From Salibacterium salarium (lineage in GTDB: Bacteria > Bacillota > Bacilli > Bacillales > Marinococcaceae), in the NCBI RefSeq assembly GCF_030813635.1, contig NZ_JAUSUM010000004.1, positions 328,851 to 392,850 of the forward strand: 64,000 nucleotides of DNA, given 5' to 3'. Each line of letters begins with the position of its first letter. Within the stretch, counting starts at the first letter, position 1. The position numbers and the translations under genes are program-made. Below, piece by piece: positions 8,141 through 16,617 of the stretch. A model generated the notes under the pieces. It did not search any database. It had not been told where the DNA came from and worked only from the letters and a program-made list of their open reading frames with translations.

Positions 8141-8403
8141 GTCAAAAACAGCTCCCAAAAGAATTTTATCCGTTAATGGAAGAATTGCAAGTTGTTGATT
8201 TTGTATTGGTGGAACTAACGCTTTATTTGGATACTCATCCTAATGATACAGCGGCGATTCAACAATTTAATGAAGCTGCATATTACCGTCATCAATTAGT
8301 ACCTCAGGTAGAGCAGTATTTGGGACCGTTACAGCAATTTGGGAACAGTTATAGCGGCTATCCTTGGAATTGGAATGAAGCCCCTTGGCCATGGCAATTA
8401 TAG
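8137..8403 (+). CDS. cotJB: Spore coat protein CotJB
   Basis: An 88-residue protein with the CotJB core LPKEFYPLMEELQVVDFVL and ELTLYLDTHPND, ending in a Trp/Pro-rich tail. It starts at ATG 8137 inside the cotJA stop region, behind a GGGAGGGAAG site. It is the middle gene of the coat operon; its role is needed for coat assembly of the CotJ proteins in B. subtilis, though no enzymatic function is known. Confidence 0.9.
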   Translation: MSQKQLPKEFYPLMEELQVVDFVLVELTLYLDTHPNDTAAIQQFNEAAYYRHQLVPQVEQYLGPLQQFGNSYSGYPWNWNEAPWPWQL

Positions 8404-8418
8404 AAAAGGAGGCTTTTT

Positions 8419-8988
8419 ATGTGGGTATATGAAAAAAAGCTGCAATACCCGGTGAAAGTAGGTACTTGCAACCCGATGCTTGCTAAGTTTCTGATTGAGC
8501 AGTATGGCGGAGCGGATGGGGAATTGTCCGCTGCTCTTCGATACTTAAATCAGCGTTATTCGATTCCGGATGAAGTGATTGGATTACTTACAGACATTGG
8601 AACAGAAGAGTTTGCCCATCTTGAAATGATTGCGACGATGGTGTTTAAATTGACAAAAGATGCAACCGCTGATCAGATGAAAGAGGCCGGATTAGGGGCC
8701 CATTATGCTAATCACGATAACGCCTTGTATTATGAAAATGCAGCAGGTGTTCCCTGGACGGCTTCGTACATTAATGCAAAAGGTGATCCTATTGCTGATT
8801 TGTATGAAGATATTGCAGCTGAGGAAAAAGCTCGTGCTACGTATCAATGGATCATTGACATGTCGGATGATCCGGATCTGAATGACGGCTTAAAGTTTTT
8901 GCGAGAACGTGAAATCGTTCATTCGCAACGATTTAGAGAAGCCGTTGAAATTTTAAAAGAAGAGAGAGACCGGCAAAAAATATTTTAA
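8419..8988 (+). CDS. cotJC: CotJC, manganese-catalase family spore coat protein
   Basis: A 189-residue member of the manganese catalase family. The dimanganese carboxylate/histidine pattern is visible: Glu in GADGELSAALRYL (about residue 35), E-x-x-H in GTEEFAHLEMIA (about 66-69), and E-x-x-H type residues in DIAAEEKAR and REIVHSQRF. It is a spore coat component and may remove hydrogen peroxide. AAAAGGAGG precedes ATG 8419. It is the last gene of cotJABC and is followed by a terminator. Confidence 0.93.
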   Translation: MWVYEKKLQYPVKVGTCNPMLAKFLIEQYGGADGELSAALRYLNQRYSIPDEVIGLLTDIGTEEFAHLEMIATMVFKLTKDATADQMKEAGLGAHYANHDNALYYENAAGVPWTASYINAKGDPIADLYEDIAAEEKARATYQWIIDMSDDPDLNDGLKFLREREIVHSQRFREAVEILKEERDRQKIF

Positions 8989-8994
8989 CGAATG

Positions 8995-9033
8995 AAGGGG
9001 CTTATGGGCATTTGCTCATGAGGTCCCTTTTTT
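8995..9033 (+). terminator. Terminator of the cotJ operon
   Basis: An imperfect GC-rich stem from AAGGGG (8995) to TCCCTT ends in a run of six or more T residues (9028-9033). Confidence 0.75.
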
Positions 9034-9167
9034 ATAATCATGAGCAGGAGAGTATACGTTTATTCCGATACTACAGGTGGTTTTAACATAATTTACTAAC
9101 CAACCTAGTTGTTGCTGTCTGTACATATATATGAGTACCGGTCCGCTTTGTTTTTTCAGTGTTTCCT

Positions 9168-10292
9168 CTACTCGCTATGATTTTCAAAATGACTCAGTTT
9201 GAGCAGCTGGTCGTCGTTTTCATCAGGATTCCCGCGTCCATCTCTGTTGTTTGTGATGACATACATATCCTCATCTCTAATGAACACATCTCTCAATCGA
9301 CCTTCCCCCGAAAAAACGACTTCCATTGTTTCCTCTTCCACATCGATTCGCATAAGTTGTGTGCCGCGTAATCCGGTTACATAAAAATCATTGTTACTGT
9401 CAAATGTGCTGCCGGAAGGAGCCCAAGTGTCACTTCCAGAGTGTAAGAGTGGAGTTTCCATATCGTTTTGTTCCTCGTCTCCAGTGATGACAGGCCAGCC
9501 ATAGTTTTCCCCGGGTTGAATGTGGTTTATTTCATCATGTGCTGAGGAACCGTGTTCAGAACTGTATAGTTGGTTATCTTCATTCCAGCCAAGACCTTGA
9601 GGGTTTCGATGCCCGTAAGAATAGACGTATGAATTATCGATGGGGTTGTCGTCAGGAACGCTGCCATCAAGGGTCATTCTTAAAATACTTCCGGCAAAAT
9701 CATCGGTTTGTTGGGATTTATCTTCCATGTTCGCATCCCCCGTTGTCGCATAAAGAAACCCGTCAGGACCGATTTTTAATCGACCGCCATTGTGAATTTG
9801 CGATCCGGGAATGTTATCAAGTAATATCTCCTCTTCGACCCAGCTTTCGCCTTGTTTTGTTACAGCAATGATTCGATTGAATATAGAATTATTCTGTTGA
9901 TAGCTGTGATATAAGTAAGCTTTCTGTGATTCTGAAAAATTCGGATCGAGTTGAAAACCGAGCAATCCACCTTCACCGTTGCTTGCGATTTCTTCCGTGC
10001 TTTCAACATTTTGTCGGTGTACTGTTCCGTTTTCATCAATACGTGCAATGGTACCATTACGTTCGGTCACATAAAAATAATCGTCATGAAATTGAATGGC
10101 CCAAGGAACATTAAGTTCTGTCGCAACCGTTTCAACAGAAAAACTTTCTGATGATGTTTCTGGTTGACTACTATCATTTGTTTGTTGATCGCTCATATTC
10201 GATTCGTTTTCTCTCATTTCTTCTTCTGATCCACAAGCTGTAATGATAAGAAAAATCGGAAGTAAATAGTAGAAAGATAGATATTTAAACAA
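9168..10292 (-). CDS. PQQ-dependent sugar dehydrogenase (glucose/sorbosone dehydrogenase) lipoprotein
   Basis: A 374-residue secreted lipoprotein: hydrophobic signal with lipobox ITAC (Cys20), an acidic Ser/Thr/Glu linker to about residue 50, then a six-bladed beta-propeller of the glucose/sorbosone dehydrogenase family. Visible landmarks are LNVPWAIQF, GEGGLLGFQLDPNF, IHNGGRLKIGPDGFLY, YSYGHRNPQGLGW and GENYGWP. The His in IHNGGR and the RNPQGL region match catalytic and PQQ-binding positions of soluble aldose dehydrogenases. The start is TTG at 10290-10292, eight bases after GGAGG (10301-10305); a nearby ATG is out of frame. No PQQ synthesis genes lie here, so cofactor supply is unknown. 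Confidence 0.87.
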   Translation of the reverse strand: MFKYLSFYYLLPIFLIITACGSEEEMRENESNMSDQQTNDSSQPETSSESFSVETVATELNVPWAIQFHDDYFYVTERNGTIARIDENGTVHRQNVESTEEIASNGEGGLLGFQLDPNFSESQKAYLYHSYQQNNSIFNRIIAVTKQGESWVEEEILLDNIPGSQIHNGGRLKIGPDGFLYATTGDANMEDKSQQTDDFAGSILRMTLDGSVPDDNPIDNSYVYSYGHRNPQGLGWNEDNQLYSSEHGSSAHDEINHIQPGENYGWPVITGDEEQNDMETPLLHSGSDTWAPSGSTFDSNNDFYVTGLRGTQLMRIDVEEETMEVVFSGEGRLRDVFIRDEDMYVITNNRDGRGNPDENDDQLLKLSHFENHSE

Positions 10293-10442
10293 AACAACAT
10301 CCTCCGTTTCTGGTATAGTAATATCTATGATTCCCGTTACAACGGATGTCTAATCTCGAAACCAAAAATGAACACCTTTCTCACGCAAGAAAACGAAGGT
10401 ATAATGAAAAATAGCGTATCGTAGTTTACTAGGAGGCAAGCT

Positions 10443-12230
10443 ATGCTGAAAGAAGCGGAAGAACATTTAAGACAATATTTTGGATATGACCGTTTCCTGG
10501 ATGGACAGGAAAAAATAATAGATAAAGTACTGCAACATAAAAGAGTCATGGGAATTATGCCAACAGGCGGTGGAAAATCTGTCTGCTATCAAATCCCTTC
10601 GCTTATACATGATGGCATTACCATTGTTATCTCTCCGTTGATATCTTTAATGAAAGACCAAGTGGACGAAGTACGGGAAGCGGGAATATCAGCGACATAT
10701 ATTAACAGCTCTCTTTCTTATGAAGAAACAAGGGATCGTATGAAAGGATTGCAAAATAAAGAATACAGCCTACTTTATTTAGCACCAGAAAGATTGGGAC
10801 ATACCGAATTTTTAAAACAACTTAAAAACGTGCCTGTTTCACTTATTGCGATAGATGAAGCCCATTGTTTATCACAATGGGGACATGATTTTCGACCAAG
10901 TTATATGGATATACCGAAATTCCTTGATTTCGTTGGAAAGGATATATCTGTTCTTGCATTAACTGCTACAGCAACGCCACAAGTGGCAACCGACATCTGC
11001 AGGGCGCTGTCTATTCCGGATGAAGATGTTGTAAAAACTGGTTTCGCTCGAAAAAATCTTACATTTTCCGTAATAAAGGGACAAGATCGAGATGCATATA
11101 CTATAGATTATGTAAAAAAACATCGAGGCCAGCCGGGCATTATTTACGCGACAACACGTAAAGAAGTGGAACGATTGCATCAACGTCTAGAAAAAGAAAA
11201 TATACAGGCAGAAAAATATCATGGAGGAATGGGGGCTGATGAAAGAGCGTCGGGGCAAGAACGGTTTGTCTATGATGAGGTGGATGTTATGGTCGCAACC
11301 ACCGCTTTTGGTATGGGGATTAATAAGTCCAATGTTCGTTTTGTCCTTCATGCCCAAATGCCAAGGAATATAGAGTCATACTATCAAGAGGCAGGAAGGG
11401 CAGGTAGAGATGGAGCGGAAAGTGATTGCGTCTTGTTATTTGCCCCTCAAGATATACAAACTCATCAATTTTTGATTGATCAATCGCGTATGGATGATAA
11501 ACGAAAGGAAAATGAATATCAAAAGTTGAGACAAATGGTGAATTATTGCCACTCCGAGGATTGTTTGCAAAATCAAATTCTTTCTTATTTTGGGGATGTA
11601 GCAGAAGAATCTTGTGGAATATGTCTGCATTGTACAGATAATCGTTCTCTGCAAGATGTGACAAGGGATGCTCAAATGGTTTTTTCTTGTGTGAAGCGGA
11701 TGAGAGAACGATACGGAAAGACATTAGTGACTCAAGTTCTCACTGGATCATCCAATCAAAAAATTCGTCAATTTCGTTTAAACACTTTATCTACGTATGG
11801 ATTGTTAAAAAAACAACCACAAAAAAACGTTACAGAATTTATTGATTTTTTAGTGGCTCATGAGTACTTAGCTTTGTCTGAAGGAGCCTATCCTGTCTTA
11901 AAACTTGCGAATCGGGCGCTTGATGTCCTCCAAGGGAAAGCTAAAGTGATGAAAAAAGAGACGCTCGTTGCAAAAACAATCTCTAACGAAGACCCGTTAT
12001 TTGAAGAGATGAGGCAGCTCAGGTTATCTCTTGCAAAACAACATGAAATTGCGCCATATATGGTTTTTTCTGATCAAACATTAAAAGAATTATGTACGTA
12101 TTTGCCTGAAAGTGAACGAGAAATGCTGAAAATTAAAGGAATTGGCCAGCAAAAATTAGAAACGTTTGGGCACGAATTTTTAGAAGTAATGAAACGGTAT
12201 AAAACAGAAACTCAGCAGGAAAAAGTGTAG
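10443..12230 (+). CDS. recQ: ATP-dependent DNA helicase RecQ
   Basis: A 595-residue full-length RecQ. Helicase core: MPTGGGKSVCYQ (Walker A, 39-50), IDEAHCLSQWGHDF with DEAH (138-141), ALTATATP, and QEAGRAGRDG (motif VI). The RQC region holds zinc cysteines (YCHSEDC and CGICLHC, about 372-400), and a C-terminal HRDC domain covers about 510-590. It unwinds DNA 3' to 5' in recombination and fork repair. AGGAGG precedes ATG 10443. The length matches B. subtilis RecQ rather than the shorter RecS. A short membrane-protein gene follows in the same direction. Confidence 0.95.
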   Translation: MLKEAEEHLRQYFGYDRFLDGQEKIIDKVLQHKRVMGIMPTGGGKSVCYQIPSLIHDGITIVISPLISLMKDQVDEVREAGISATYINSSLSYEETRDRMKGLQNKEYSLLYLAPERLGHTEFLKQLKNVPVSLIAIDEAHCLSQWGHDFRPSYMDIPKFLDFVGKDISVLALTATATPQVATDICRALSIPDEDVVKTGFARKNLTFSVIKGQDRDAYTIDYVKKHRGQPGIIYATTRKEVERLHQRLEKENIQAEKYHGGMGADERASGQERFVYDEVDVMVATTAFGMGINKSNVRFVLHAQMPRNIESYYQEAGRAGRDGAESDCVLLFAPQDIQTHQFLIDQSRMDDKRKENEYQKLRQMVNYCHSEDCLQNQILSYFGDVAEESCGICLHCTDNRSLQDVTRDAQMVFSCVKRMRERYGKTLVTQVLTGSSNQKIRQFRLNTLSTYGLLKKQPQKNVTEFIDFLVAHEYLALSEGAYPVLKLANRALDVLQGKAKVMKKETLVAKTISNEDPLFEEMRQLRLSLAKQHEIAPYMVFSDQTLKELCTYLPESEREMLKIKGIGQQKLETFGHEFLEVMKRYKTETQQEKV

Positions 12231-12291
12231 TTACTATTTCTTTTCAATGTTCCAATACAGGAGTATGATGGAATGAATAGGAGGAGATAAT

Positions 12292-12438
12292 ATGGTAATA
12301 CTTCACGCTTTACAGCATGCGAGAATATTTGTGGTCGGAATTTTTTCTATAACAGCTTTAAGCTTAATGGCATTTCAATCGGTTGAAATTGCACAAGCTT
12401 TTATGACATTATTCTCGGATTACTTTCATAAAGATTAA
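12292..12438 (+). CDS. Small single-span membrane protein, 48 aa
   Basis: A 48-codon frame beginning MVILHALQHARIFVV, with one strong hydrophobic helix at about 13-32 and a polar C-terminus ending in DYFHKD. AGGAGGAG sits six bases before the ATG, and an intrinsic terminator follows within 15 bases, so the frame is well bracketed by expression signals. It lies 61 bases after recQ and may share its transcript. I do not recognise the family. Function unknown. Confidence 0.6.
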   Translation: MVILHALQHARIFVVGIFSITALSLMAFQSVEIAQAFMTLFSDYFHKD

Positions 12439-12449
12439 TGCTAAATAAT

Positions 12450-12500
12450 AAACAGGCTGATTTATTTATCATCTCTCGGTAAATATCAGCTTGTTTTTTT
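12450..12500 (+). terminator. Terminator after recQ and the 48-aa gene
   Basis: AACAGGCTGATTTAT and AAATATCAGCTTGTT pair around a loop, followed by T7 ending at 12500. The stretch 12501-12652 holds nothing else recognisable. Confidence 0.8.
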
Positions 12501-12652
12501 AACGGTGGTAACAATAAGAGTGGATTTCTAGGCAATGACTCCTTATAACAATGGATGATCATATATCATCACCTATGTTGTTTTCATGTTACAGACAATC
12601 ACTGTATATTGAGAAATTATCCATTTCAATTGTAGTATCTCCAAATATACAA

Positions 12653-12682
12653 AAAAGAACTCTCTATAAAGAGAGTTCTTTT
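12653..12682. terminator. Terminator of the cold-shock gene
   Basis: AAAAGAACTCTCT (12653-12665) and AGAGAGTTCTTTT (12670-12682) form a 13-bp stem with a 4-base loop and T/A runs on both sides, downstream of the minus-strand csp gene. Confidence 0.85.
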
Positions 12683-12699
12683 GATATGAATGGTGCGAT

Positions 12700-12900
12700 T
12701 TATTGTTTGTTTACGTTAGCAGCTTGTGGGCCACGGTCGCCTTCAACGATTTCGAAGCTCACCTGTTGACCTTCTTCTAGTGTTTTGAATCCTTCTTCCT
12801 GAATAGCGGAGAAGTGAACAAATACGTCATCTGCACCTTCGCGCTCGATAAAACCAAATCCTTTTTCTGCGTTAAACCATTTAACTGTTCCTTGTTCCAT
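12700..12900 (-). CDS. Cold-shock protein, CspA/CspB family
   Basis: A 66-residue single cold-shock domain with RNP1 KGFGFIE (about 13-19) and RNP2 VFVHFSAI (about 26-33). Such proteins bind single-stranded RNA and DNA and act as RNA chaperones. The start ATG 12900 follows AGGAGG by five bases; an in-frame extension to 12933 covers that site and is rejected. A sigma-A promoter about 130 bases upstream leaves a leader of about 100 bases with a hairpin, in keeping with post-transcriptional control of csp genes. Which csp paralogue it is cannot be told from the sequence alone. Confidence 0.95.
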   Translation of the reverse strand: MEQGTVKWFNAEKGFGFIEREGADDVFVHFSAIQEEGFKTLEEGQQVSFEIVEGDRGPQAANVNKQ

Positions 12901-12964
12901 GTGATCCTCCTGTGTGCGATTCTCTACACGCACAAAATAAATTACTTATCTTGCTAAACGCTAT

Positions 12965-12982
12965 GGTTAATTTCGATTAACC
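12965..12982 (-). promoter_or_regulatory. Hairpin in the csp mRNA leader
   Basis: GGTTAAT (12965-12971) and ATTAACC (12976-12982) form a perfect 7-bp stem with a 4-base loop (CGAA in the transcript). It lies in the long leader and could affect temperature-dependent translation; that role is inferred. Confidence 0.5.
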
Positions 12983-13005
12983 TTAGGTGACAAAATAGCA
13001 AGTTC

Positions 13006-13034
13006 ATGATATCATGCTTTCAAAATTAATGCAA
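13006..13034 (-). promoter_or_regulatory. Sigma-A promoter of the cold-shock gene
   Basis: On the minus strand TTGCAT (13029-13034) and TATCAT (13006-13011) are 17 bases apart. The predicted start of transcription is near 13000, giving a leader of about 100 bases. Confidence 0.7.
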
Positions 13035-13052
13035 GCCCTTTAGTAATAAAAT

Positions 13053-13847
13053 TTATAAATGACTTTTTTTCTGTTTAGCTTTTACGGCTTGTTTGATTGT
13101 GGAATACGTTTGAAGGTTACTTAATGAGATATCCAAAGACTTTGATTTCACTGCAATATCGGGGTTTACACCAGTTATAATGAGTTCTGCTCCTAATAAT
13201 TTAACTAAATCATTAAGATTAAATAAACCTTTCATGATTTCATCATCAAGGTTGTTTAATCCAGATAAATCAAGAATCAATGTTTCCACATCGGATGAAT
13301 GAATCATTTCTGTTACATGATTAAAAATGATTTTTAGCCGATCTTCATCAACGTTTCCAATAATAGGTAATGCGAAAACGTTGTCTATAATAGGCACAAT
13401 TGGAGCGGACATTAAATTAATCTCTTTGTTATATGCGTTAGCACGTTCTTCAGCGTGTTTTTGTTTCGTTATATCTTTTTGAACACCTATGAAATAATAT
13501 TTATTTTCTTCTTCAACGTATATTGGGTCAATGTGAAGTTCGTTCCAAAATAGTGAACCGTCTTTCCGGTAGTTGAGAATCTCTGCTGAAACAGCCTTTT
13601 GTTGAGAAATGGCAAGCCGGATGTTTGCAACAGTTCCATGATCTGTTTGTGTTCCTTGTAGAAAGCGGCAATTTTTTCCGATGATTTCATCTGGAGAGTA
13701 GCCTGTCAATTGAACAAATCCCTCGTTAACATAAATAATGGGATTATCTTCTTGATCTGGATCTGTAATAATAACCCCTACTCGTGTTGAATCCATTGCT
13801 TTTATCAACAAATCAGTGGAAGGGGGATAAGTTACTGGCTTAGACAT
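13053..13847 (-). CDS. ytvA: Blue-light photoreceptor, LOV-STAS protein (YtvA type)
   Basis: A 264-residue protein. Residues about 15-130 form a LOV-type PAS domain with the flavin-binding signature GKNCRFLQG, in which Cys60 is the residue that forms the light-driven adduct with FMN. A helical linker (about 130-150) leads to a STAS domain (about 155-255). In B. subtilis this architecture is YtvA/PfyP, which joins the stressosome and activates the sigma-B general stress response in blue light. AAAGGAG precedes the ATG. It is monocistronic. Light sensing is inferred from the intact signature and domain order. Confidence 0.93.
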   Translation of the reverse strand: MSKPVTYPPSTDLLIKAMDSTRVGVIITDPDQEDNPIIYVNEGFVQLTGYSPDEIIGKNCRFLQGTQTDHGTVANIRLAISQQKAVSAEILNYRKDGSLFWNELHIDPIYVEEENKYYFIGVQKDITKQKHAEERANAYNKEINLMSAPIVPIIDNVFALPIIGNVDEDRLKIIFNHVTEMIHSSDVETLILDLSGLNNLDDEIMKGLFNLNDLVKLLGAELIITGVNPDIAVKSKSLDISLSNLQTYSTIKQAVKAKQKKSHL

Positions 13848-13882
13848 ACAAATACAGACTCCTTTAAAAATTTACTATTTCC

Positions 13883-13891
13883 ATTATATCA
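13883..13891 (-). promoter_or_regulatory. Extended -10 promoter of the LOV-STAS gene
   Basis: On the minus strand TGATATAAT, a TGn-TATAAT extended -10 element; the -35 region is weak. Confidence 0.6.
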
Positions 13892-14034
13892 GAACTTGTC
13901 GAATGAAGAATTATTTTCTGTATGGAAAAATAAAATGAAAAGTAATGTTTAAAATAACCTCCTTTAGAGGAATAACAATATTGAGCACCTATGATTCATC
14001 ATAACAAAAAATTTTTTTAGAAAAGGTGATAAAT

Positions 14035-14445
14035 ATGGCTATTTTTACAGCAAAAGCAACAGCACACGGTGGAAGAGACGGACATGTTAGATCAGAAGAT
14101 GGTTTGATTGATTTAAATCTTATCACGCCGGGATCTTCCTCAGAAACAGGCTCGAATCCTGAACAGTTATTTGCTGCTGGTTATTCAGCTTGCTACGATG
14201 GAGCTCTAAATCTTGTAGCAAAAAACCAGAACAAAGAGATTGAGTCAAAAGTGGATGGAGCCGTTAGTCTTTTAAAAGATGAAGGTGACAATGGATTTAA
14301 AATAGCGGTGGAGCTTAATGTAGAAGTAAAAGGTGTTTCGCAAGAAGAAGCAGAGGAATTAACTGCTGCTGCTCATCAAGTCTGCCCGTATTCCAAGGCG
14401 ACTCGCGGAAATATTGAAGTAACGATTAACACCGAAGCAAAATAA
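14035..14445 (+). CDS. ohr: Organic hydroperoxide resistance protein (Ohr/OsmC family)
   Basis: A 136-residue Ohr. The two peroxidatic/resolving cysteines are Cys53 (YSACYDGAL) and Cys117 (HQVCPYSKA), both in their usual contexts, and the N-terminal TAKATAHGGRDGHVRS is characteristic. It reduces organic hydroperoxides to alcohols, typically using lipoylated partners; a lipoate ligase gene lies elsewhere in this window. ATG 14035 follows AAAAGGTGAT; an in-frame GTG at 14026 is rejected because it overlaps that site. No OhrR regulator gene is adjacent. Confidence 0.94.
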   Translation: MAIFTAKATAHGGRDGHVRSEDGLIDLNLITPGSSSETGSNPEQLFAAGYSACYDGALNLVAKNQNKEIESKVDGAVSLLKDEGDNGFKIAVELNVEVKGVSQEEAEELTAAAHQVCPYSKATRGNIEVTINTEAK

Positions 14446-14464
14446 TTATGGGGTAATACATTAA

Positions 14465-14510
14465 AAGAACCTGTTGGACAATCCAATTGTGATGTGTCCA
14501 ACAGGTTCTT
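14465..14510 (+). terminator. Terminator after ohr
   Basis: A 16-bp perfect stem (14465-14480 with 14495-14510) on AAGAACCTGTTGGACA. It lies between convergent genes. Confidence 0.85.
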
Positions 14511-14556
14511 ATTCTTTGCTTAGTCTTCCACGTTTAGGCGATTTGCGCTTTTCTTG

Positions 14557-16053
14557 TTACTCAACAGCATTCTTATTTTTCTGCCGAAGACTTTGTAAAA
14601 TCGGTACGATAAAGGAAAGAAATCCAACAATCAACATGCCTAGTGCAATAGGTTGAGTGAAGAAAATCGTTATATCGTTGTTTGACATAGTCATGGCTTG
14701 TCTAAATGATTCTTCCATCATACCGCCAAGGATAAAAGCGAGAATGAATGGGGCCGGTGGAAACTTGAGTAGACGCATAATGTAACCGAGGGCACCAAAA
14801 ATAAGCAATAAATATAAATCGAATACGTTAAAGCTGATTGAATAGACCCCAATCATGCTAAACATGATAACTAATGATACAAGCATAGGACGCGGAATCG
14901 AAAGTATTTTTGCGATATAAGGTATTAAAGGAAGATTTAATATCAGTAGAAACATGTTACCGATATACATACTGACAATAACTCCCCAGAATAATTCAGG
15001 TTGGTCAGTCATTAACAAAGGGCCAGGCTGGATATCCATCACTAACAAAGCACCTAATAAAACGGCGGTTGTCCCTGATCCGGGTATACCTAAACTTAGT
15101 AATGGCACAAAAGCACCACTTGTAGCGGCATTATTTGCTGTTTCAGGAGCAGAGACTCCTCGAACAGCCCCTTTACCAAATTCTTCTGGTTTTTTTGTTA
15201 TCTTTTTTTCTGTAATGTAACCGATGAAAGAGGCAATGGTTGCGCCAGCTCCAGGTAAAATACCTAAAATAAAACCTAAGAAAGATTGTCTCCCCATTGG
15301 ACCGCTCATGTCTTTAAAATCGCTTTTTGAAAGTTTCAAACTTCCAATCGAATCATTTTTTCCAGTTGTTTGTTTGCGGTTAATAATTAATGCACATACT
15401 TCTGCCAGTGCAAATAAACCAAGGGCAACGACAAGGAAATCTATCCCTTCGAGAAGATTAGGATTTCCGAATGTGAAACGTGTCGTACCGGTTTGTGTAT
15501 CGATTCCAATGGTAACAGCCATCATACCTACAACAGCAGATATAAGTGCTTTAATCGTAGAACCGTCTGCTAAGCTGGAAATAGCCGTAAGGCCAAGTAC
15601 CATTAATGCGAAGTATTCAGGTGGACCGAACACAATTGCAATACTTGAAAGCATAGGAGCAAAAAGCATTAATAGGATAACGCTGATGGTTCCGCCAACA
15701 AACGAGGAAATAGCCGCAATCGCAAGAGCCTTTCCCGCTTCTCCACGTTGTGCCATTGGATAGCCGTCAAATGAAGTGGCAACGGTTCCTGAAATTCCAG
15801 GAGCATTTAAAAGAATAGACGAGGTGGATCCTCCAAATACAGCCCCGTAATATACACCTGCCATAAGCACTAATGCAATAGGAGGATCCATGTTGTATGT
15901 TAACGGGATCATAATGGCAATAGCACTTATTGGACCGAGACCAGGCATCATTCCAATTAACGTTCCTGCCATGACACCAAGAAAGACAAACAAAATTCCT
16001 TGAAAACTAAATGCCAGCTGAACTCCGCTGAATATTCCTTCTAAAGATCCCAT
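14557..16053 (-). CDS. tctA: Tripartite tricarboxylate transporter, large permease TctA
   Basis: A 498-residue TctA-family permease with about twelve membrane helices. The conserved GLIGMMPGLGPISAIAI-like loop near the N-terminus (MAGTLIGMMPGLGP) and its inverted-repeat counterpart LGILPGAGATIASF near residue 265 identify the family, as does GSTSSILLNAPGISG. It works with TctB and an extracytoplasmic binding protein to import tri- or dicarboxylates driven by ion gradients. AAAGGAGG precedes ATG 16053. It is the last gene of the block running from the sensor kinase. Confidence 0.95.
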   Translation of the reverse strand: MGSLEGIFSGVQLAFSFQGILFVFLGVMAGTLIGMMPGLGPISAIAIMIPLTYNMDPPIALVLMAGVYYGAVFGGSTSSILLNAPGISGTVATSFDGYPMAQRGEAGKALAIAAISSFVGGTISVILLMLFAPMLSSIAIVFGPPEYFALMVLGLTAISSLADGSTIKALISAVVGMMAVTIGIDTQTGTTRFTFGNPNLLEGIDFLVVALGLFALAEVCALIINRKQTTGKNDSIGSLKLSKSDFKDMSGPMGRQSFLGFILGILPGAGATIASFIGYITEKKITKKPEEFGKGAVRGVSAPETANNAATSGAFVPLLSLGIPGSGTTAVLLGALLVMDIQPGPLLMTDQPELFWGVIVSMYIGNMFLLILNLPLIPYIAKILSIPRPMLVSLVIMFSMIGVYSISFNVFDLYLLLIFGALGYIMRLLKFPPAPFILAFILGGMMEESFRQAMTMSNNDITIFFTQPIALGMLIVGFLSFIVPILQSLRQKNKNAVE

Positions 16054-16071
16054 AAGATAATGTCCTCCTTT

Positions 16072-16530
16072 CTAAAACGGAATAACCCCCGAAGGTAAAT
16101 TGATTCCGAGTAATATTGTGAACACACTGTAAAGTACAGTAGGAAAAACAAAAGATACGATAAGATTTGCAATGTGTTTTTGATACCCGAGAAATAAACT
16201 ACAACTATAAATAAATAAAAAAGATACAAGAATAAAACCTAAACGTTCAAGGAAAAATATATAACCGAAAGTAATGACGAGAACTCCTAGTATTTTTATG
16301 ACATCGTCTTTTGGGATATGGCGTTTCTTTTTTTCTTCTTCTGTTTCTTTATCCTTTGTAAAGAATAGTAGAACGCTTAATAAAATAAGGAGAAAACCCA
16401 ACGCTTTTGGCATAGTATCCGTACCAATAGGTCCATTTCCAAAACTTTGCAGTTGAAAAGCTAAATATAAATAAAAAACGGCAAGAGCAATAAGTACAAG
16501 ACTAACTTTTCTGTGAATTGGTTTTAACAT
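16072..16530 (-). CDS. tctB: Tripartite tricarboxylate transporter, small permease TctB
   Basis: A 152-residue membrane protein with four hydrophobic segments and a charged cytoplasmic loop (KDKETEEEKKKRH, about 60-72), typical of TctB. It is 18 bases upstream of tctA and clearly co-transcribed. TctB is poorly conserved in sequence; the assignment rests on size, topology and place between tctC and tctA. Confidence 0.9.
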   Translation of the reverse strand: MLKPIHRKVSLVLIALAVFYLYLAFQLQSFGNGPIGTDTMPKALGFLLILLSVLLFFTKDKETEEEKKKRHIPKDDVIKILGVLVITFGYIFFLERLGFILVSFLFIYSCSLFLGYQKHIANLIVSFVFPTVLYSVFTILLGINLPSGVIPF

Positions 16531-16574
16531 ATTTCAATCCTCCAATCATTGATGACTGATAAACAATGCTAGGA

Positions 16575-16607
16575 AGTCGTGGTCTTATTAAATAAGAGAC
16601 CACGACT
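16575..16607 (-). terminator. Hairpin between tctC and tctB
   Basis: AGTCGTGGTCT (16575-16585) and AGACCACGACT (16597-16607) form an 11-bp stem. On the transcribed strand no T-tract follows, so rather than a full terminator it is probably a processing or stability element that raises binding-protein output over permease output. Confidence 0.55.
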
Positions 16608-16617
16608 TTTCGCACCG

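Noticed and set aside
12551-12769. Plus-strand open frame of 72 codons
   Set aside because: It runs through the csp terminator and antisense to the csp coding region.
15224-15763. A 179-codon plus-strand frame inside tctA
   Set aside because: It is antisense to a well-conserved permease gene and has no ribosome site or homology; it reflects codon bias of the real gene.
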